Below are positions 1 through 7,735 of a DNA stretch of 61,094 nt, one piece after another. A program made the translations under genes and the position numbers. This stretch comes from Herbiconiux sp. (GTDB lineage: Bacteria; Actinomycetota; Actinomycetes; Actinomycetales; Microbacteriaceae): contig NZ_JAHFUW010000023.1 of NCBI RefSeq assembly GCF_023264855.1, positions 1 to 61,094 of the forward strand, in the 5' to 3' direction. Under the pieces are notes generated by a model. The model made no database searches, had not been told where the DNA came from, and saw nothing but the letters and a program-made list of their open reading frames with translations. Numbering within the stretch: position 1 is the stretch's first letter; every line of letters begins with the position of its first letter.

Positions 1-659
1 CCGGCGAGGTCGCGCGTCCACTGCCCGCTCGCGCGGCCGTCACCGCCGACCTGCCCGCCCAGAAGGTGCACCTCGGGCGGATCGGCCGCGAGGGCCGCCG
101 CCATGGCGACCGGCACCGAGGCGGTCACGATCCGCACGCCCGACGCCGCGCGTGCCGGCGACCCGCCAGCCGCATCCGCTCCGCCACTCGCACCCATGTC
201 CACTCCGCCACTCGCACCGGGAGCCGCCACCGCACTCGCACCGGCACGCGCATCCGCATGCCTTCCGGCAACCGGTACCGCGCTCGCACCGGCACGCGCG
301 CGCTCATCCGCTCCAACCCCACTCGACAGCATTCCGGCCAGGGCCTCCCCCACCGCCCCGCCGTCGAGGTACACCGCGTCGCCATCGGCGATGCATCCGG
401 CCACCGCCGCCGCCAGCCCGTGCACGGCGCGCACCGCATCATGATTCGAGTCGCCGGCACCGGCATCCGGATGCTGCGTCCCCCGCTCGTTCGCGATCGC
501 CCCGCCGTGCGCCCGCCGTAGACGCCCCGCCTGCTCCAGCGCCCGCAGATCGCGGCGAACCGTCTCCTCGGCCACGCCGAGCCGCTGCGCGAGCTCGCCG
601 ACCTCCACCCGCCCGGATGCGTCCAGCACCCGCACGATCCCCTCACGTCGAGCGGCCAC
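1..659 (-). CDS. DeoR-family transcriptional regulator, C-terminus cut by window edge
   Basis: The frame is open from a GTG at 659 to the window edge. It begins with a typical DeoR winged helix (residues about 4-55: REGIVRVLDASG, then ELAQRLGVAEETVRRDLRAL and RRAHGG). The sensor domain follows (YLDGGAVGEALAG, VRIVTASVPVAMA, EVHLLGG) and runs off the edge. Between the first two sensor strands lies a stretch of about 55 Ala/Gly/Ser/Arg-rich residues absent from ordinary DeoR proteins. In-frame GTGs at 674 and 785 would only add low-complexity sequence, so 659 is preferred because family members start just before the helix. It follows the FGGY kinase gene on the same strand and probably controls it or its sugar-phosphate pathway. 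Family assignment is firm; the ligand is unknown. Confidence 0.8.
   Translation of the reverse strand, partial: MAARREGIVRVLDASGRVEVGELAQRLGVAEETVRRDLRALEQAGRLRRAHGGAIANERGTQHPDAGAGDSNHDAVRAVHGLAAAVAGCIADGDAVYLDGGAVGEALAGMLSSGVGADERARAGASAVPVAGRHADARAGASAVAAPGASGGVDMGASGGADAAGGSPARAASGVRIVTASVPVAMAAALAADPPEVHLLGGQVGGDGRASGQWTRDLA
181..330. repeat. Degenerate in-frame tandem repeat in the DeoR gene
   Basis: The core CGCACTCGCACCGG and close variants recur four or five times at about 23-35 bp spacing. On the minus strand it encodes the Gly/Ala/Ser/Arg-rich stretch that interrupts the DeoR sensor domain. The reading frame stays open throughout. Confidence 0.6.
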
Positions 660-802
660 GCCCCCACCGGACACCTCGACTGAAGCCCCGCTCCCGGCGG
701 CGCTCGCGTCTCCGGTCCCACCGGAGCCCGCCACCTCGACCGAAGTCGCGCTCCCGGGCCCGGTCCCGGCCGCCGCACTCGCCACAGCTCCGGCCCGGCG
801 GC

Positions 803-2362
803 TCACGCGCTCGGTCCCGCGCCCGGCGCCGGCGCCTGTTCGGCCGCCCGCGCACTCCACCACGGCCCCATCGCCTCCGTCGCCTCGTCGAAGGCGCGGA
901 TGACCCCGGCCCAGTAACCGGCCGACTCGGCGGTGGGGTGCACCGGTTCCGACCGTGTCACCAGCTCCTGCGCCGCCTCCACCGACTCGAACACGCCGAC
1001 GGCGGCCCCGGCCACCGCGGCCGCTCCGAACGCGCCGGCCTCCTCGTTCTGCACCACGGTCACCGGCGAGCGCAGCGCGTTCGCCACCAGCTGCACATAG
1101 AGCGGAGCGCGCGCGATGCCGCCCCCGAGCACCACCGGCTCGTCCCAGTCGAACCTCTCGCCGAGCGCGCGGGTGTGCCACACGTGCATCAGCGCGATGC
1201 CCTCGAGCGTTCCGCGCAGCACGTGCGCCGGCGTGTGCCAGCCGCGCACCCCGGCGAGCGCCGCCGAACTCGAGGCGCCGAGCGGCGAGTCCACCAGGAA
1301 GGGCAGCACGAGCGGCACCGGCTCCTGCGGGTCGAGGGCCGCCGCCTCGGCGAAGAGGCGGTCGCGGGCGGCCTCGCCGCCGGGAGCCGCGAGGTCGATC
1401 CCGAGCAGCCGCAGCATCCAGTTCAAGGCGGGCGACGCCGTCGCCGAGGTCGACATCGCGATGCGCAGCCCGGGCCGGATCGACAGCCGCGACTGCCAGC
1501 GCACATCCACGTCGGGTCGCGTGGTCGTGACCCCGTTCGTGCTGAACGACCCGGCCACCAGCGCGAGCCGGCCCGGAACGAGGGCGCCCATGCCGATCGA
1601 CGCCGACTGTACGTCGTGCAGGCCGGCGATCACCGGTGTTCCGGCCGCCAGGCCCGTGGCCTCCGCCGCCGCCGGCAGCACCCGGCCCACCACGTCGCCA
1701 CTCGCGTGCAGCGGTGGCAGCAGCCGCAGGATGTCGGCCGGCAGCCCGTAGGCCTCGATCACCTCGGGGCTCCAGGTCGCCGTCGCCGTGTCGAGGAACG
1801 AGGCGGTGGCATCCGAGTAGTCGGTCGCGACGACCCCGGTCAGGCGCAGCCGGATGACGTCTTTGCAGAACAGCATCGCCGAAGCCGCCCGCACCCGTTC
1901 GGGGTCGTGCCGCAGCAGCCAGCGCAGCAGGTTGCCCGCCGCACCGGGGGTCGGCTCCTGGCCGGAGCGCGCGAGCACCACGCGCATCCGCTCCTCGTCG
2001 GCGGCGAGCTCGGCCGCCTCGACGTGGGCGCGCGAATCCATGGCGGTGATCGCCGGACCGACAGCCTCTCCCGACGCGTCGACGAGGTGCAGTCCGTCGC
2101 CGTGACCGGTGATCCCCACCGCCACGATGTCGCGCGGATCGACCCCCGACGACTCGACGGCTTCGGCGATCGCGCCGGCAGCCGCCGCCCACAGCTCGTG
2201 CTGAGAACGCTCCGCGTGACGCGGCGTGCTGCGGTCGACCGGGCTCGAGCGCCGCCCGATGCCCAGCGGCCGCAATCGTTCGTCGTGCACCACGGCCTTC
2301 ACCGCGGTCTGGCCGGCATCGATGCCCAGCAGATAGCGGCGGCCCTCGGCGGGTGTTGCCAT
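803..2362 (-). CDS. FGGY-family carbohydrate kinase (xylulokinase-like)
   Basis: 519 aa, the usual FGGY length. The N-terminal phosphate-binding motif LGIDAGQTAVKAVV is at residues 12-25, the catalytic Asp region reads AGLHDVQSASIGMGAL, and the C-terminal ATP-site motif is VLGGGIARAPLYVQLVANAL. It should phosphorylate a free ketose or polyol with ATP in the cytosol. The sequence alone does not separate xylulose, ribulose or erythritol kinases. It is divergent from a DeoR regulator and a class II aldolase, a classic kinase-aldolase arrangement for a sugar that is phosphorylated and then cleaved. The partial DeoR gene follows it. Subfamily substrate is inferred only. Confidence 0.85.
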   Translation of the reverse strand: MATPAEGRRYLLGIDAGQTAVKAVVHDERLRPLGIGRRSSPVDRSTPRHAERSQHELWAAAAGAIAEAVESSGVDPRDIVAVGITGHGDGLHLVDASGEAVGPAITAMDSRAHVEAAELAADEERMRVVLARSGQEPTPGAAGNLLRWLLRHDPERVRAASAMLFCKDVIRLRLTGVVATDYSDATASFLDTATATWSPEVIEAYGLPADILRLLPPLHASGDVVGRVLPAAAEATGLAAGTPVIAGLHDVQSASIGMGALVPGRLALVAGSFSTNGVTTTRPDVDVRWQSRLSIRPGLRIAMSTSATASPALNWMLRLLGIDLAAPGGEAARDRLFAEAAALDPQEPVPLVLPFLVDSPLGASSSAALAGVRGWHTPAHVLRGTLEGIALMHVWHTRALGERFDWDEPVVLGGGIARAPLYVQLVANALRSPVTVVQNEEAGAFGAAAVAGAAVGVFESVEAAQELVTRSEPVHPTAESAGYWAGVIRAFDEATEAMGPWWSARAAEQAPAPGAGPSA

Positions 2363-2461
2363 GACGATCCTCTCCGATCGAACACCGGATGCTCGATCGG
2401 CTCCGGATGCAGCGAACGCCCGTTTCTGCCCGCTTTCGCCAGCATATCAACTCAACCGGTC

Positions 2462-2492
2462 ATTATATCTCCCGAATCCGGACTCATTCGGG
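2462..2492 (-). promoter_or_regulatory. Divergent promoter with inverted-repeat operator (FGGY kinase / DeoR)
   Basis: On the minus strand a perfect TATAAT -10 box lies at 2462-2467, about 100 bp before the kinase start. Directly upstream of it is a perfect 7-bp inverted repeat, CCCGAAT at 2471-2477 and ATTCGGG at 2486-2492, with an 8-bp spacer. The repeat fills the -10/-35 interval, a position expected for a repressor site. The divergent DeoR product is the natural candidate to bind it. No clear -35 was found. Confidence 0.55.
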
Positions 2493-2529
2493 TAGAGTCG
2501 GCCCGACACGACCTGGATCGGCGGAGCAG

Positions 2530-3330
2530 ATGTACCCAGCGGAGCGGCACGCCGCCATCCTCGCCGCTGCGCGCGCCGCCGACGCCGGCGAGGTGGAGGT
2601 GCAGCAGCTGAGTCTGCAGCTGGGGGTCACCGCCGAGACGGTGCGCCGAGACCTCACCGCTCTCGAACGCCGGGGCCTCGTGCGCCGCAGGCACGGCGGC
2701 GCCGCGCTCGTCACCCGGCCTCCGTTCGAGCCCACGCTGCACCAGCGCTCCCTCGAAGAGGCCGTCGAGCGCGCGGCGATCGCCGCCGCGGTGGTCGAGC
2801 TGCTGCCGGAGGAGGGGGTGCTGCTGCTCGACAGCGGCTCGATGACGCTCGAGGTGGCGGCACTGCTGGCTCGCCGGAAGCCACGGGCCGGTGCATCCGC
2901 CGCTCTCCTGGTCGTGACCAACAGCCTCCCCGTCGCCCGGCTGCTCGGCGGTCTGCCCGCCTTCACCGTCTACGCCCTACCCGGTGCGGTGCGCAGCGTC
3001 ACCCAGGCGGTGGTGGGGCCGTGGGCCGAAGAGCGTCTGGCGGGCCTCCGCGCCGACGTGGCCGTGGTCGGCGCCAACGGGGTCGTTGCGGGCGAGGGCG
3101 CCTTCACCACACTGCCCGAGGAGGCCGCCCTGAAACAGCGGATGCTCGCCGCGGCCGCCCAGCGCATCCTCGCCGTCACCGCGACGAAGTTCGGCACCGC
3201 ATCGCTCTGCCGCTTCGCCGGGCTCGACGGTCTCGACACGGTCGTCACCGACGACCGGCTCGACGCGGCGACCGCCGATCTCGTGCGTGCCGACGGCCCC
3301 GAGCTCGTGCTGGCCCATCCCGGCGGCTGA
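2530..3330 (+). CDS. DeoR/GlpR-family transcriptional regulator
   Basis: 266 aa beginning MYPAERHAAIL, the characteristic DeoR start. A longer in-frame extension back to 2389 crosses the promoter and was rejected. A GGAG lies just upstream of the ATG. The winged helix spans residues 1-60 (VTAETVRRDLTALERRGLVRRRHGG) and the DeoRC sensor domain 75-250 (LLLDSGSMTLEVA, VVTNSLPVARLL, VVGANGV). Members usually repress sugar operons and release DNA on binding a phosphorylated intermediate. It is divergent from the FGGY kinase and precedes the aldolase on the same strand, so both are probable targets. Unlike the partial DeoR at the left edge, its sensor domain is uninterrupted. Confidence 0.9.
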   Translation: MYPAERHAAILAAARAADAGEVEVQQLSLQLGVTAETVRRDLTALERRGLVRRRHGGAALVTRPPFEPTLHQRSLEEAVERAAIAAAVVELLPEEGVLLLDSGSMTLEVAALLARRKPRAGASAALLVVTNSLPVARLLGGLPAFTVYALPGAVRSVTQAVVGPWAEERLAGLRADVAVVGANGVVAGEGAFTTLPEEAALKQRMLAAAAQRILAVTATKFGTASLCRFAGLDGLDTVVTDDRLDAATADLVRADGPELVLAHPGG

Positions 3331-3366
3331 CGACACCGGCCGGCCGCGCCCCACCGACCACACTCC

Positions 3367-3408
3367 GCACCCCGAAGTACCACCCGAGCACCCCGAAGTA
3401 CCACCCGA
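3367..3408. repeat. Exact 21-bp tandem duplication upstream of the aldolase
   Basis: Two identical, adjacent 21-bp units occupy 3367-3387 and 3388-3408 in the gap between the DeoR stop and the aldolase start. The second ends just before the aldolase ribosome site (GAGAGGA, about 3408-3414). 21 bp is two helical turns, so a protein reading the unit would see both copies on the same DNA face. Confidence 0.85.
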
Positions 3409-3421
3409 GAGGAACCCACCC

Positions 3422-4240
3422 ATGACCCTTGTCGCATCCGGCGGCATCCTGGCCGAGCAGCGCGCCGTGCTCGCCTTCAACGTCATCCAGCTCGAGCACG
3501 CCGAGGCGATCGTGAGCGGCGCCGAAGCCGCGAACCGCCCCGTCATCCTGCAGATCTCCGAGAACGCCGCCCGCTACCACGGCGGGCTCGCCCCGATCAC
3601 GCTCGCCACCCTCGAGCTCGCCCGCCGGTCGGCCGTCGACGTGGCCGTGCACCTCGACCACGCCGAGGACGAAGCCCTCGTGCTCGAGGCAGTCGAGCTC
3701 GGCGCGACCTCGGTGATGTTCGACGCGGCCACCCTGCCCTACGACGAGAACGTCGCCCGCACCGCCGTGATCGCCCGCGCGGCGCAGGCGAAGGGTGTGT
3801 GGGTCGAGGCCGAGCTCGGCGCGATCGGGGGCAAGGGCGGCGCCCACACCCCCGGCGTGCGCACCGACCCGGCCGAGGCGGTCGCGTTCGTCGAGGCCAC
3901 CGGCGTCGACGGCCTCGCCGTGGCGGTCGGCAGCTCGCACGCGATGACCTCGCGCAGCGCCTCGCTCGACTTCGCCCTCATCGCCGAGCTGGCCGCGGCC
4001 GTTCCGGTGCCGCTCGTGCTGCACGGCTCCAGCGGAGTCAGCGACGCCGACCTCGTGCGCGCCGTCGAGCACGGGATGCGCAAGATCAACATCTCCACGC
4101 ACATCAACGGCATCTTCACCCGGCGCATCCGCGAACTGCTCGACGCGGATGCGGCCCTGGTCGACCCCCGCAAGTACCTGGGCCCGGCGCGCGACGCCGT
4201 CGCCCTCGAGGTGCAGCGCCTGCTCGAGCTCGTGGCGTAG
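3422..4240 (+). CDS. Class II fructose-bisphosphate/tagatose-bisphosphate aldolase family protein
   Basis: 272 aa, near the usual 280-290 of GatY/KbaY-type enzymes. Zinc and phosphate motifs are visible: HLDHAEDEALV at 77-87, EAELGAIGGKGG near 139, HGSSGVSDADL and the terminal KINISTHI segment. The enzyme would cleave a ketose (bis)phosphate to dihydroxyacetone phosphate plus an aldehyde. The start at 3422 has GAGAGGA upstream; an in-frame extension to 3287 overlaps the DeoR gene and is rejected. With the FGGY kinase it makes a phosphorylate-then-cleave route. Which sugar it uses (tagatose, fructose or a shorter ketose) cannot be decided here. Confidence 0.88.
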   Translation: MTLVASGGILAEQRAVLAFNVIQLEHAEAIVSGAEAANRPVILQISENAARYHGGLAPITLATLELARRSAVDVAVHLDHAEDEALVLEAVELGATSVMFDAATLPYDENVARTAVIARAAQAKGVWVEAELGAIGGKGGAHTPGVRTDPAEAVAFVEATGVDGLAVAVGSSHAMTSRSASLDFALIAELAAAVPVPLVLHGSSGVSDADLVRAVEHGMRKINISTHINGIFTRRIRELLDADAALVDPRKYLGPARDAVALEVQRLLELVA

Positions 4241-4293
4241 CCCCGCGGTCTCGCACTCGCGCCCGTCAGCCCACCACCGCCGCCGGCCGCGGA

Positions 4294-5904
4294 TCAGCCC
4301 TGCGCGGCCACGAGCCGCTCGACGCGCGCTTCCAGCTCGGCGGACGTGTAGTCGTGTCCGTCGCGCACGACGAGGGAGATGGAGCTCAGGCCCTCGATCG
4401 AGGCCAGGGGATCGGCATCGAGCAGGAGCAGGTCGGCGTCCATCCCCGCGGCGATCCGGCCCATCCGTTCGGTTCTGCCCAGATAGGCCGCCGGCCGGGT
4501 GGTCGTGGCCTGCAGCACCTGGAGCGGTGTCAGGCCGGCACGGCCTAGTTCGCGGAACTCGATCGCGAAGCTGTTGCCGACCCCGCGGCCGTTGCCGTCG
4601 GTGCCGGTCATCATCGGCGCGCCTTCCTTCGCCCAGATGCCCACGGTCTGGAGGACGCGCTCGTAGTACTCGTGCAGCACGTCGAGGTCGCCGGACGGCG
4701 TGGCACCGAACGCGTCGACGGCTGCGAGATGCTCCTGCTTCTCCTCGGCGGGGAGTCGCTGCAGCCAGGGGTCGTCGAGGAACTCCGGATCGTCGAGCAC
4801 GTACTTGCTGCGGATGTTGGCCATGGTCGGGGTGTTCCAGGTCTGCTTCCGCACGAAGGTCCCGGCGAGCTCGGCGGCGCGGTCTTCGGAGTAGGTCGCG
4901 AAGGCCTGCTTCAGCAGAGCGAGCTGAGCAGCATCCGTGGTGCTGGTGGCCGGGCCGAGGAAGTTCTTCTTCAAGAACGTATCGAAGGCCCACCCGGCAA
5001 AGGGGATACCCGCCGCCCACGAGGGAAACGGCAGCGTGGTCGGGGTCTGCGCCCAGAGTTCGTCGGATTTCGCCGAGAGGGTGAGGAACACACTCGAACC
5101 GGTGCCGAGATGCTCGATCGAGTCGAGACCGGCCTCGGCCGCTTCATCGATGTGCACCGGCGGGGGCAGATGCCCCGCGATGCGCAGGCCCTGTTCGTGC
5201 GCCGCGTCGATGGCGGCGAAGAACACCTCTCGGTCGGTCAGGACCATCTTGATGAAGTCGGCGCCGTGATCCCACTGCCGCGCGATTTCGTTCCGGGCCT
5301 CGCCGACACTGTTCGCGTTGAACGGCAGCAGCAGGCTCCCGGGCATCTGCAGCAGCCGTGGGGCGGCCTCGTTCAGTCCGAGCCGATTCTCGGCCCGCTG
5401 AGCCAGCAGGTCGTCGGAGCCTTCCATCTGGCGGATGCCGGTGATCCCCTGCGCCAGCATCAGCGCGAACCCGAGCTCGGTGCGGGGCGACTGGAGCACG
5501 TGGGTGTGCATGTCGTTGTACCCGGGCACGGCGAATCGGCTCGCACCATCGATGACACGCAGTGACGACTCGACCGGAGCCGACGCGGTCGGCATGACAT
5601 CGGCGATCCGCCCCTCGAGCACGACGATCGACTGACCGGCCCGGCGGCTGCCGTCGAGCGGGTCGACCACGGTCACGTCGTCGATCCTCACGCCGTTCGC
5701 CGCGGTGACGATGGTGCGGGGCGGCATCGCCGGCTCGGTCGCGCTCCTGATGATCTCGTCGGCAGCAGCCCCGAGCCCCACGAGAGCGACGCCGAGACCC
5801 GCACGCTTCAGGAAGGCGCGCCTGCTGCTGCGCCGCGCCGGTCTCTCGTCCGACGCCCGCGCTTCCACCGGCTCGGTACTCGGTTCGTCCGTGTTCTGCG
5901 ACAT
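4294..5904 (-). CDS. Tat-exported amidohydrolase family protein
   Basis: 536 aa from the ATG at 5904, chosen because GGAGG lies 8 nt upstream; ATGs farther up fall in the operator region. A textbook twin-arginine signal, SRRAFLK at residues 27-33, precedes a hydrophobic stretch, so the folded enzyme should be exported. The metal-binding motifs of the imidazolonepropionase/prolidase-like amidohydrolases follow: PGYNDMHTHVL, GHLPPPVH, EHLGTG, and TDGNGRG near the C-terminus. It probably hydrolyses an amide, peptide or lactone-like compound outside the membrane. It is divergent from a TetR regulator with palindromes between them, so induction by its substrate or a related toxin is likely. Substrate unknown. 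Confidence 0.82.
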   Translation of the reverse strand: MSQNTDEPSTEPVEARASDERPARRSSRRAFLKRAGLGVALVGLGAAADEIIRSATEPAMPPRTIVTAANGVRIDDVTVVDPLDGSRRAGQSIVVLEGRIADVMPTASAPVESSLRVIDGASRFAVPGYNDMHTHVLQSPRTELGFALMLAQGITGIRQMEGSDDLLAQRAENRLGLNEAAPRLLQMPGSLLLPFNANSVGEARNEIARQWDHGADFIKMVLTDREVFFAAIDAAHEQGLRIAGHLPPPVHIDEAAEAGLDSIEHLGTGSSVFLTLSAKSDELWAQTPTTLPFPSWAAGIPFAGWAFDTFLKKNFLGPATSTTDAAQLALLKQAFATYSEDRAAELAGTFVRKQTWNTPTMANIRSKYVLDDPEFLDDPWLQRLPAEEKQEHLAAVDAFGATPSGDLDVLHEYYERVLQTVGIWAKEGAPMMTGTDGNGRGVGNSFAIEFRELGRAGLTPLQVLQATTTRPAAYLGRTERMGRIAAGMDADLLLLDADPLASIEGLSSISLVVRDGHDYTSAELEARVERLVAAQG

Positions 5905-5936
5905 CTCTTCGTCCTCCGTCGTCGACATACTGATCA

Positions 5937-5971
5937 CATCAACAGTACTGATGATTTCATCAATATTGATG
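5937..5971. promoter_or_regulatory. Overlapping palindromes, probable TetR operator
   Basis: The short gap between the amidohydrolase and tetR holds three nested palindromes: CATCA-N7-TGATG at 5937-5953, TGATGATTTCATCA at 5949-5962 and the perfect 14-mer CATCAATATTGATG at 5958-5971. This AT-rich patch contrasts with its GC-rich surroundings and ends 20 bp before the tetR GTG. It is the expected site for autoregulation and for control of the divergent amidohydrolase gene. Confidence 0.65.
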
Positions 5972-5990
5972 TACGTCATAGAGTCGGAGG

Positions 5991-6605
5991 GTGTCAGCGC
6001 CCGATCCACCGCCTCCTGCCCGGCAGGACCGCCGCAAGGAACGCACGCGCGCGGCCCTCATCGGGGCGGCGCAGCGCCTCCTCGCGGAGGGTCAGGATGC
6101 GCATGCCAGCATCCAGGCGATCACCGAACTCGCCGATGTCGGGTTCGGCTCGTTCTACAACTACTTCTCCTCCAAAGAGGAACTCTTCGACGCCGCGGCG
6201 GCCACGGCCGTCGACGACTATCTGCGCTGGCTCGACGAGCGCCTGCCCGATGGCGTCGATCCGGTCGCACGCCTGATCGAGAACGTGCGCCAGACCGGAC
6301 GGCTGGCCCTCGAGCAACCCCGGATCGCCGCGATCCTCACCCGCCGCCTCGCGATGCTCGACGAGGCCGACGACCCGCGCCGCGAACGGATCAGCGCCGA
6401 CGTGCGCGCCGCCATCACCGCAGGAGGCGCGCTGCCGCAGACGCTGGAGTTCGACATCCTCGTTGCCGCCGCCCTCGGTGCGATCATGGCCGTGCTCCGG
6501 CGCACGATCTCCCTCTCTCCCGGCGAGACCGCCGAAGCCGCCGAGGTGCTCGCGCAAGCAGTCGTGCGGCTGCTGAGCCTGCCGCCGGCCGGCGCGACCG
6601 GCTGA
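5991..6605 (+). CDS. TetR/AcrR-family transcriptional regulator
   Basis: 204 aa. The N-terminal TetR helix-turn-helix is clear (RTRAALIGAAQRLLAEG through VGFGSFYNYFSSKEELFDA, residues about 18-65), followed by an all-helical ligand domain. An in-frame TAG at 5979-5981 limits the start, and GTG 5991 is the only reasonable candidate. GGAGG abuts it with no spacer, so translation may be leaderless or use an atypical site. It sits next to the palindromes and the divergent Tat amidohydrolase, its likely target. A strong hairpin follows the gene. Confidence 0.85.
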   Translation: MSAPDPPPPARQDRRKERTRAALIGAAQRLLAEGQDAHASIQAITELADVGFGSFYNYFSSKEELFDAAAATAVDDYLRWLDERLPDGVDPVARLIENVRQTGRLALEQPRIAAILTRRLAMLDEADDPRRERISADVRAAITAGGALPQTLEFDILVAAALGAIMAVLRRTISLSPGETAEAAEVLAQAVVRLLSLPPAGATG

Positions 6606-6633
6606 GCCGCCGCGAGACACCCGCACACACAGA

Positions 6634-6663
6634 AGCGGCGCCGGGGTCTCCCCCGGCGCCGCT
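6634..6663. terminator. Bidirectional terminator hairpin between tetR and the ABC operon
   Basis: A perfect 13-bp GC-rich stem (6634-6646 with 6651-6663) closes a TCTC loop between two convergent genes. T-rich tails are weak, as is usual in high-GC actinobacteria. Confidence 0.8.
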
Positions 6664-6681
6664 CGTGTGTTCAGCTAGTGA

Positions 6682-7674
6682 CTAGCAGCTGGACTTGTAG
6701 ACCGCGTCCGCACCTTCACCGTCGATGTTGTCCTTGGTGAGGATGGTGAAGCCGGTCTGGATCTCCGCCTCGGTGGAGTCGCCGTTCAGCGCGGCGATGG
6801 CCTGCTCGACGCCGTCCTGCCCGATGGTGGCGGGCTCCTGGGCGACGAGCGCCTGAACCGTGCCGGCCTTCAGCTGCTTGACCTGGGCGGGGCCCGCGTC
6901 GAAGCCGACGATGGTCACCGAGTCCTGCTTGCCGGCCTGCTGCACGCCGGTGGCGGTGCCCTCGGCGGCGAACAGGTTGGCGGCGAAGATACCCACGATG
7001 TCGGGGTCCTTCTGCAGCGCGGCGGTCACGATCTCAGCCGCGGTGGCCGGCTCGTTGTGGCTGTACTGCACGCCCAGGTACTCGAACTTGCTGTCCGCCT
7101 CGGCCGCGTTCTGGAAGCCCTCGACGCGGGCGTCGGTGGTCGAGATGCCGGGGTCGACCGAGACCACGAGCACCTTGCCGCCGTCGGGGTGGGCATCCTG
7201 GATCGCCTTGAAGGCGGCCTCTCCGCCACCGACGTTGTCGGACGCGATGGCCGACACGGCGAACGACGGGTCCTCCACCGTGGTGTCGACGAGGACGACC
7301 TTGATGCCGGCGTCGGCCGCAGCCTTCAGGGGAGCCTGCATGGCGGTGACGTCGGTCGGGGCGATCAGCAGCGCGTCGGGCTTCGAAGCGATGATCGAGT
7401 CGACCAGCGGCTTCTGCAGGGTCGGGTCGAACTTCTCCGGGCCCTGCGTGGTGACCGTGGCGCCGGCGTCCTTGGCCGCAGCCTCGATGCCGCACTGCAT
7501 GGAGATGTAGAACTCGTCTCCGGCGACGCCCTGCACGAAGGCGATCTTGTAGCCGTCGCTGCTCGCACCGTCGGTGCTCGTCGCCGAGCCGCCTCCGCTC
7601 GAGCAGCCGACGAGGGCGAATCCGGCGGTCGCAGCGATGGCGGCGACTCCCAGAACCTTCTTGTTCCACTTCAT
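6682..7674 (-). CDS. Sugar ABC transporter substrate-binding lipoprotein (RbsB-like)
   Basis: 330 aa. A lipoprotein signal ends in the lipobox LVGC (Cys24), followed by a Gly/Ser linker and a periplasmic-binding-protein type 1 domain (YKIAFVQGVAGDEFY, ALLIAPTDVTAMQAPLKAAADAGIKVV, TIVGFDAGPAQVKQL). It should be membrane-anchored and deliver a monosaccharide or polyol to the permease and ATPase encoded upstream in the same transcript. Being last behind LacI-1, the isomerase-like protein, the ATPase and the permease, it lies about 60 bp after the permease. Ribose/fructose-family placement is firm; the sugar is not determined. Confidence 0.88.
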   Translation of the reverse strand: MKWNKKVLGVAAIAATAGFALVGCSSGGGSATSTDGASSDGYKIAFVQGVAGDEFYISMQCGIEAAAKDAGATVTTQGPEKFDPTLQKPLVDSIIASKPDALLIAPTDVTAMQAPLKAAADAGIKVVLVDTTVEDPSFAVSAIASDNVGGGEAAFKAIQDAHPDGGKVLVVSVDPGISTTDARVEGFQNAAEADSKFEYLGVQYSHNEPATAAEIVTAALQKDPDIVGIFAANLFAAEGTATGVQQAGKQDSVTIVGFDAGPAQVKQLKAGTVQALVAQEPATIGQDGVEQAIAALNGDSTEAEIQTGFTILTKDNIDGEGADAVYKSSC

Positions 7675-7735
7675 TGTGATACCTGTCCTTCTTGCGTATG
7701 TGCGTTGTGTGATTGGGATAGGGATGCTGGTGGTG

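Noticed and set aside
152-2611. Very long plus-strand open frame (819 codons)
   Set aside because: It is antisense to the DeoR and FGGY kinase genes, is Arg/Pro/His-rich and matches no family; such shadows are usual in high-GC DNA.
3245-5020. Long minus-strand frame across the class II aldolase
   Set aside because: It is antisense to the well-supported aldolase and runs into the amidohydrolase gene; composition is shadow-like.
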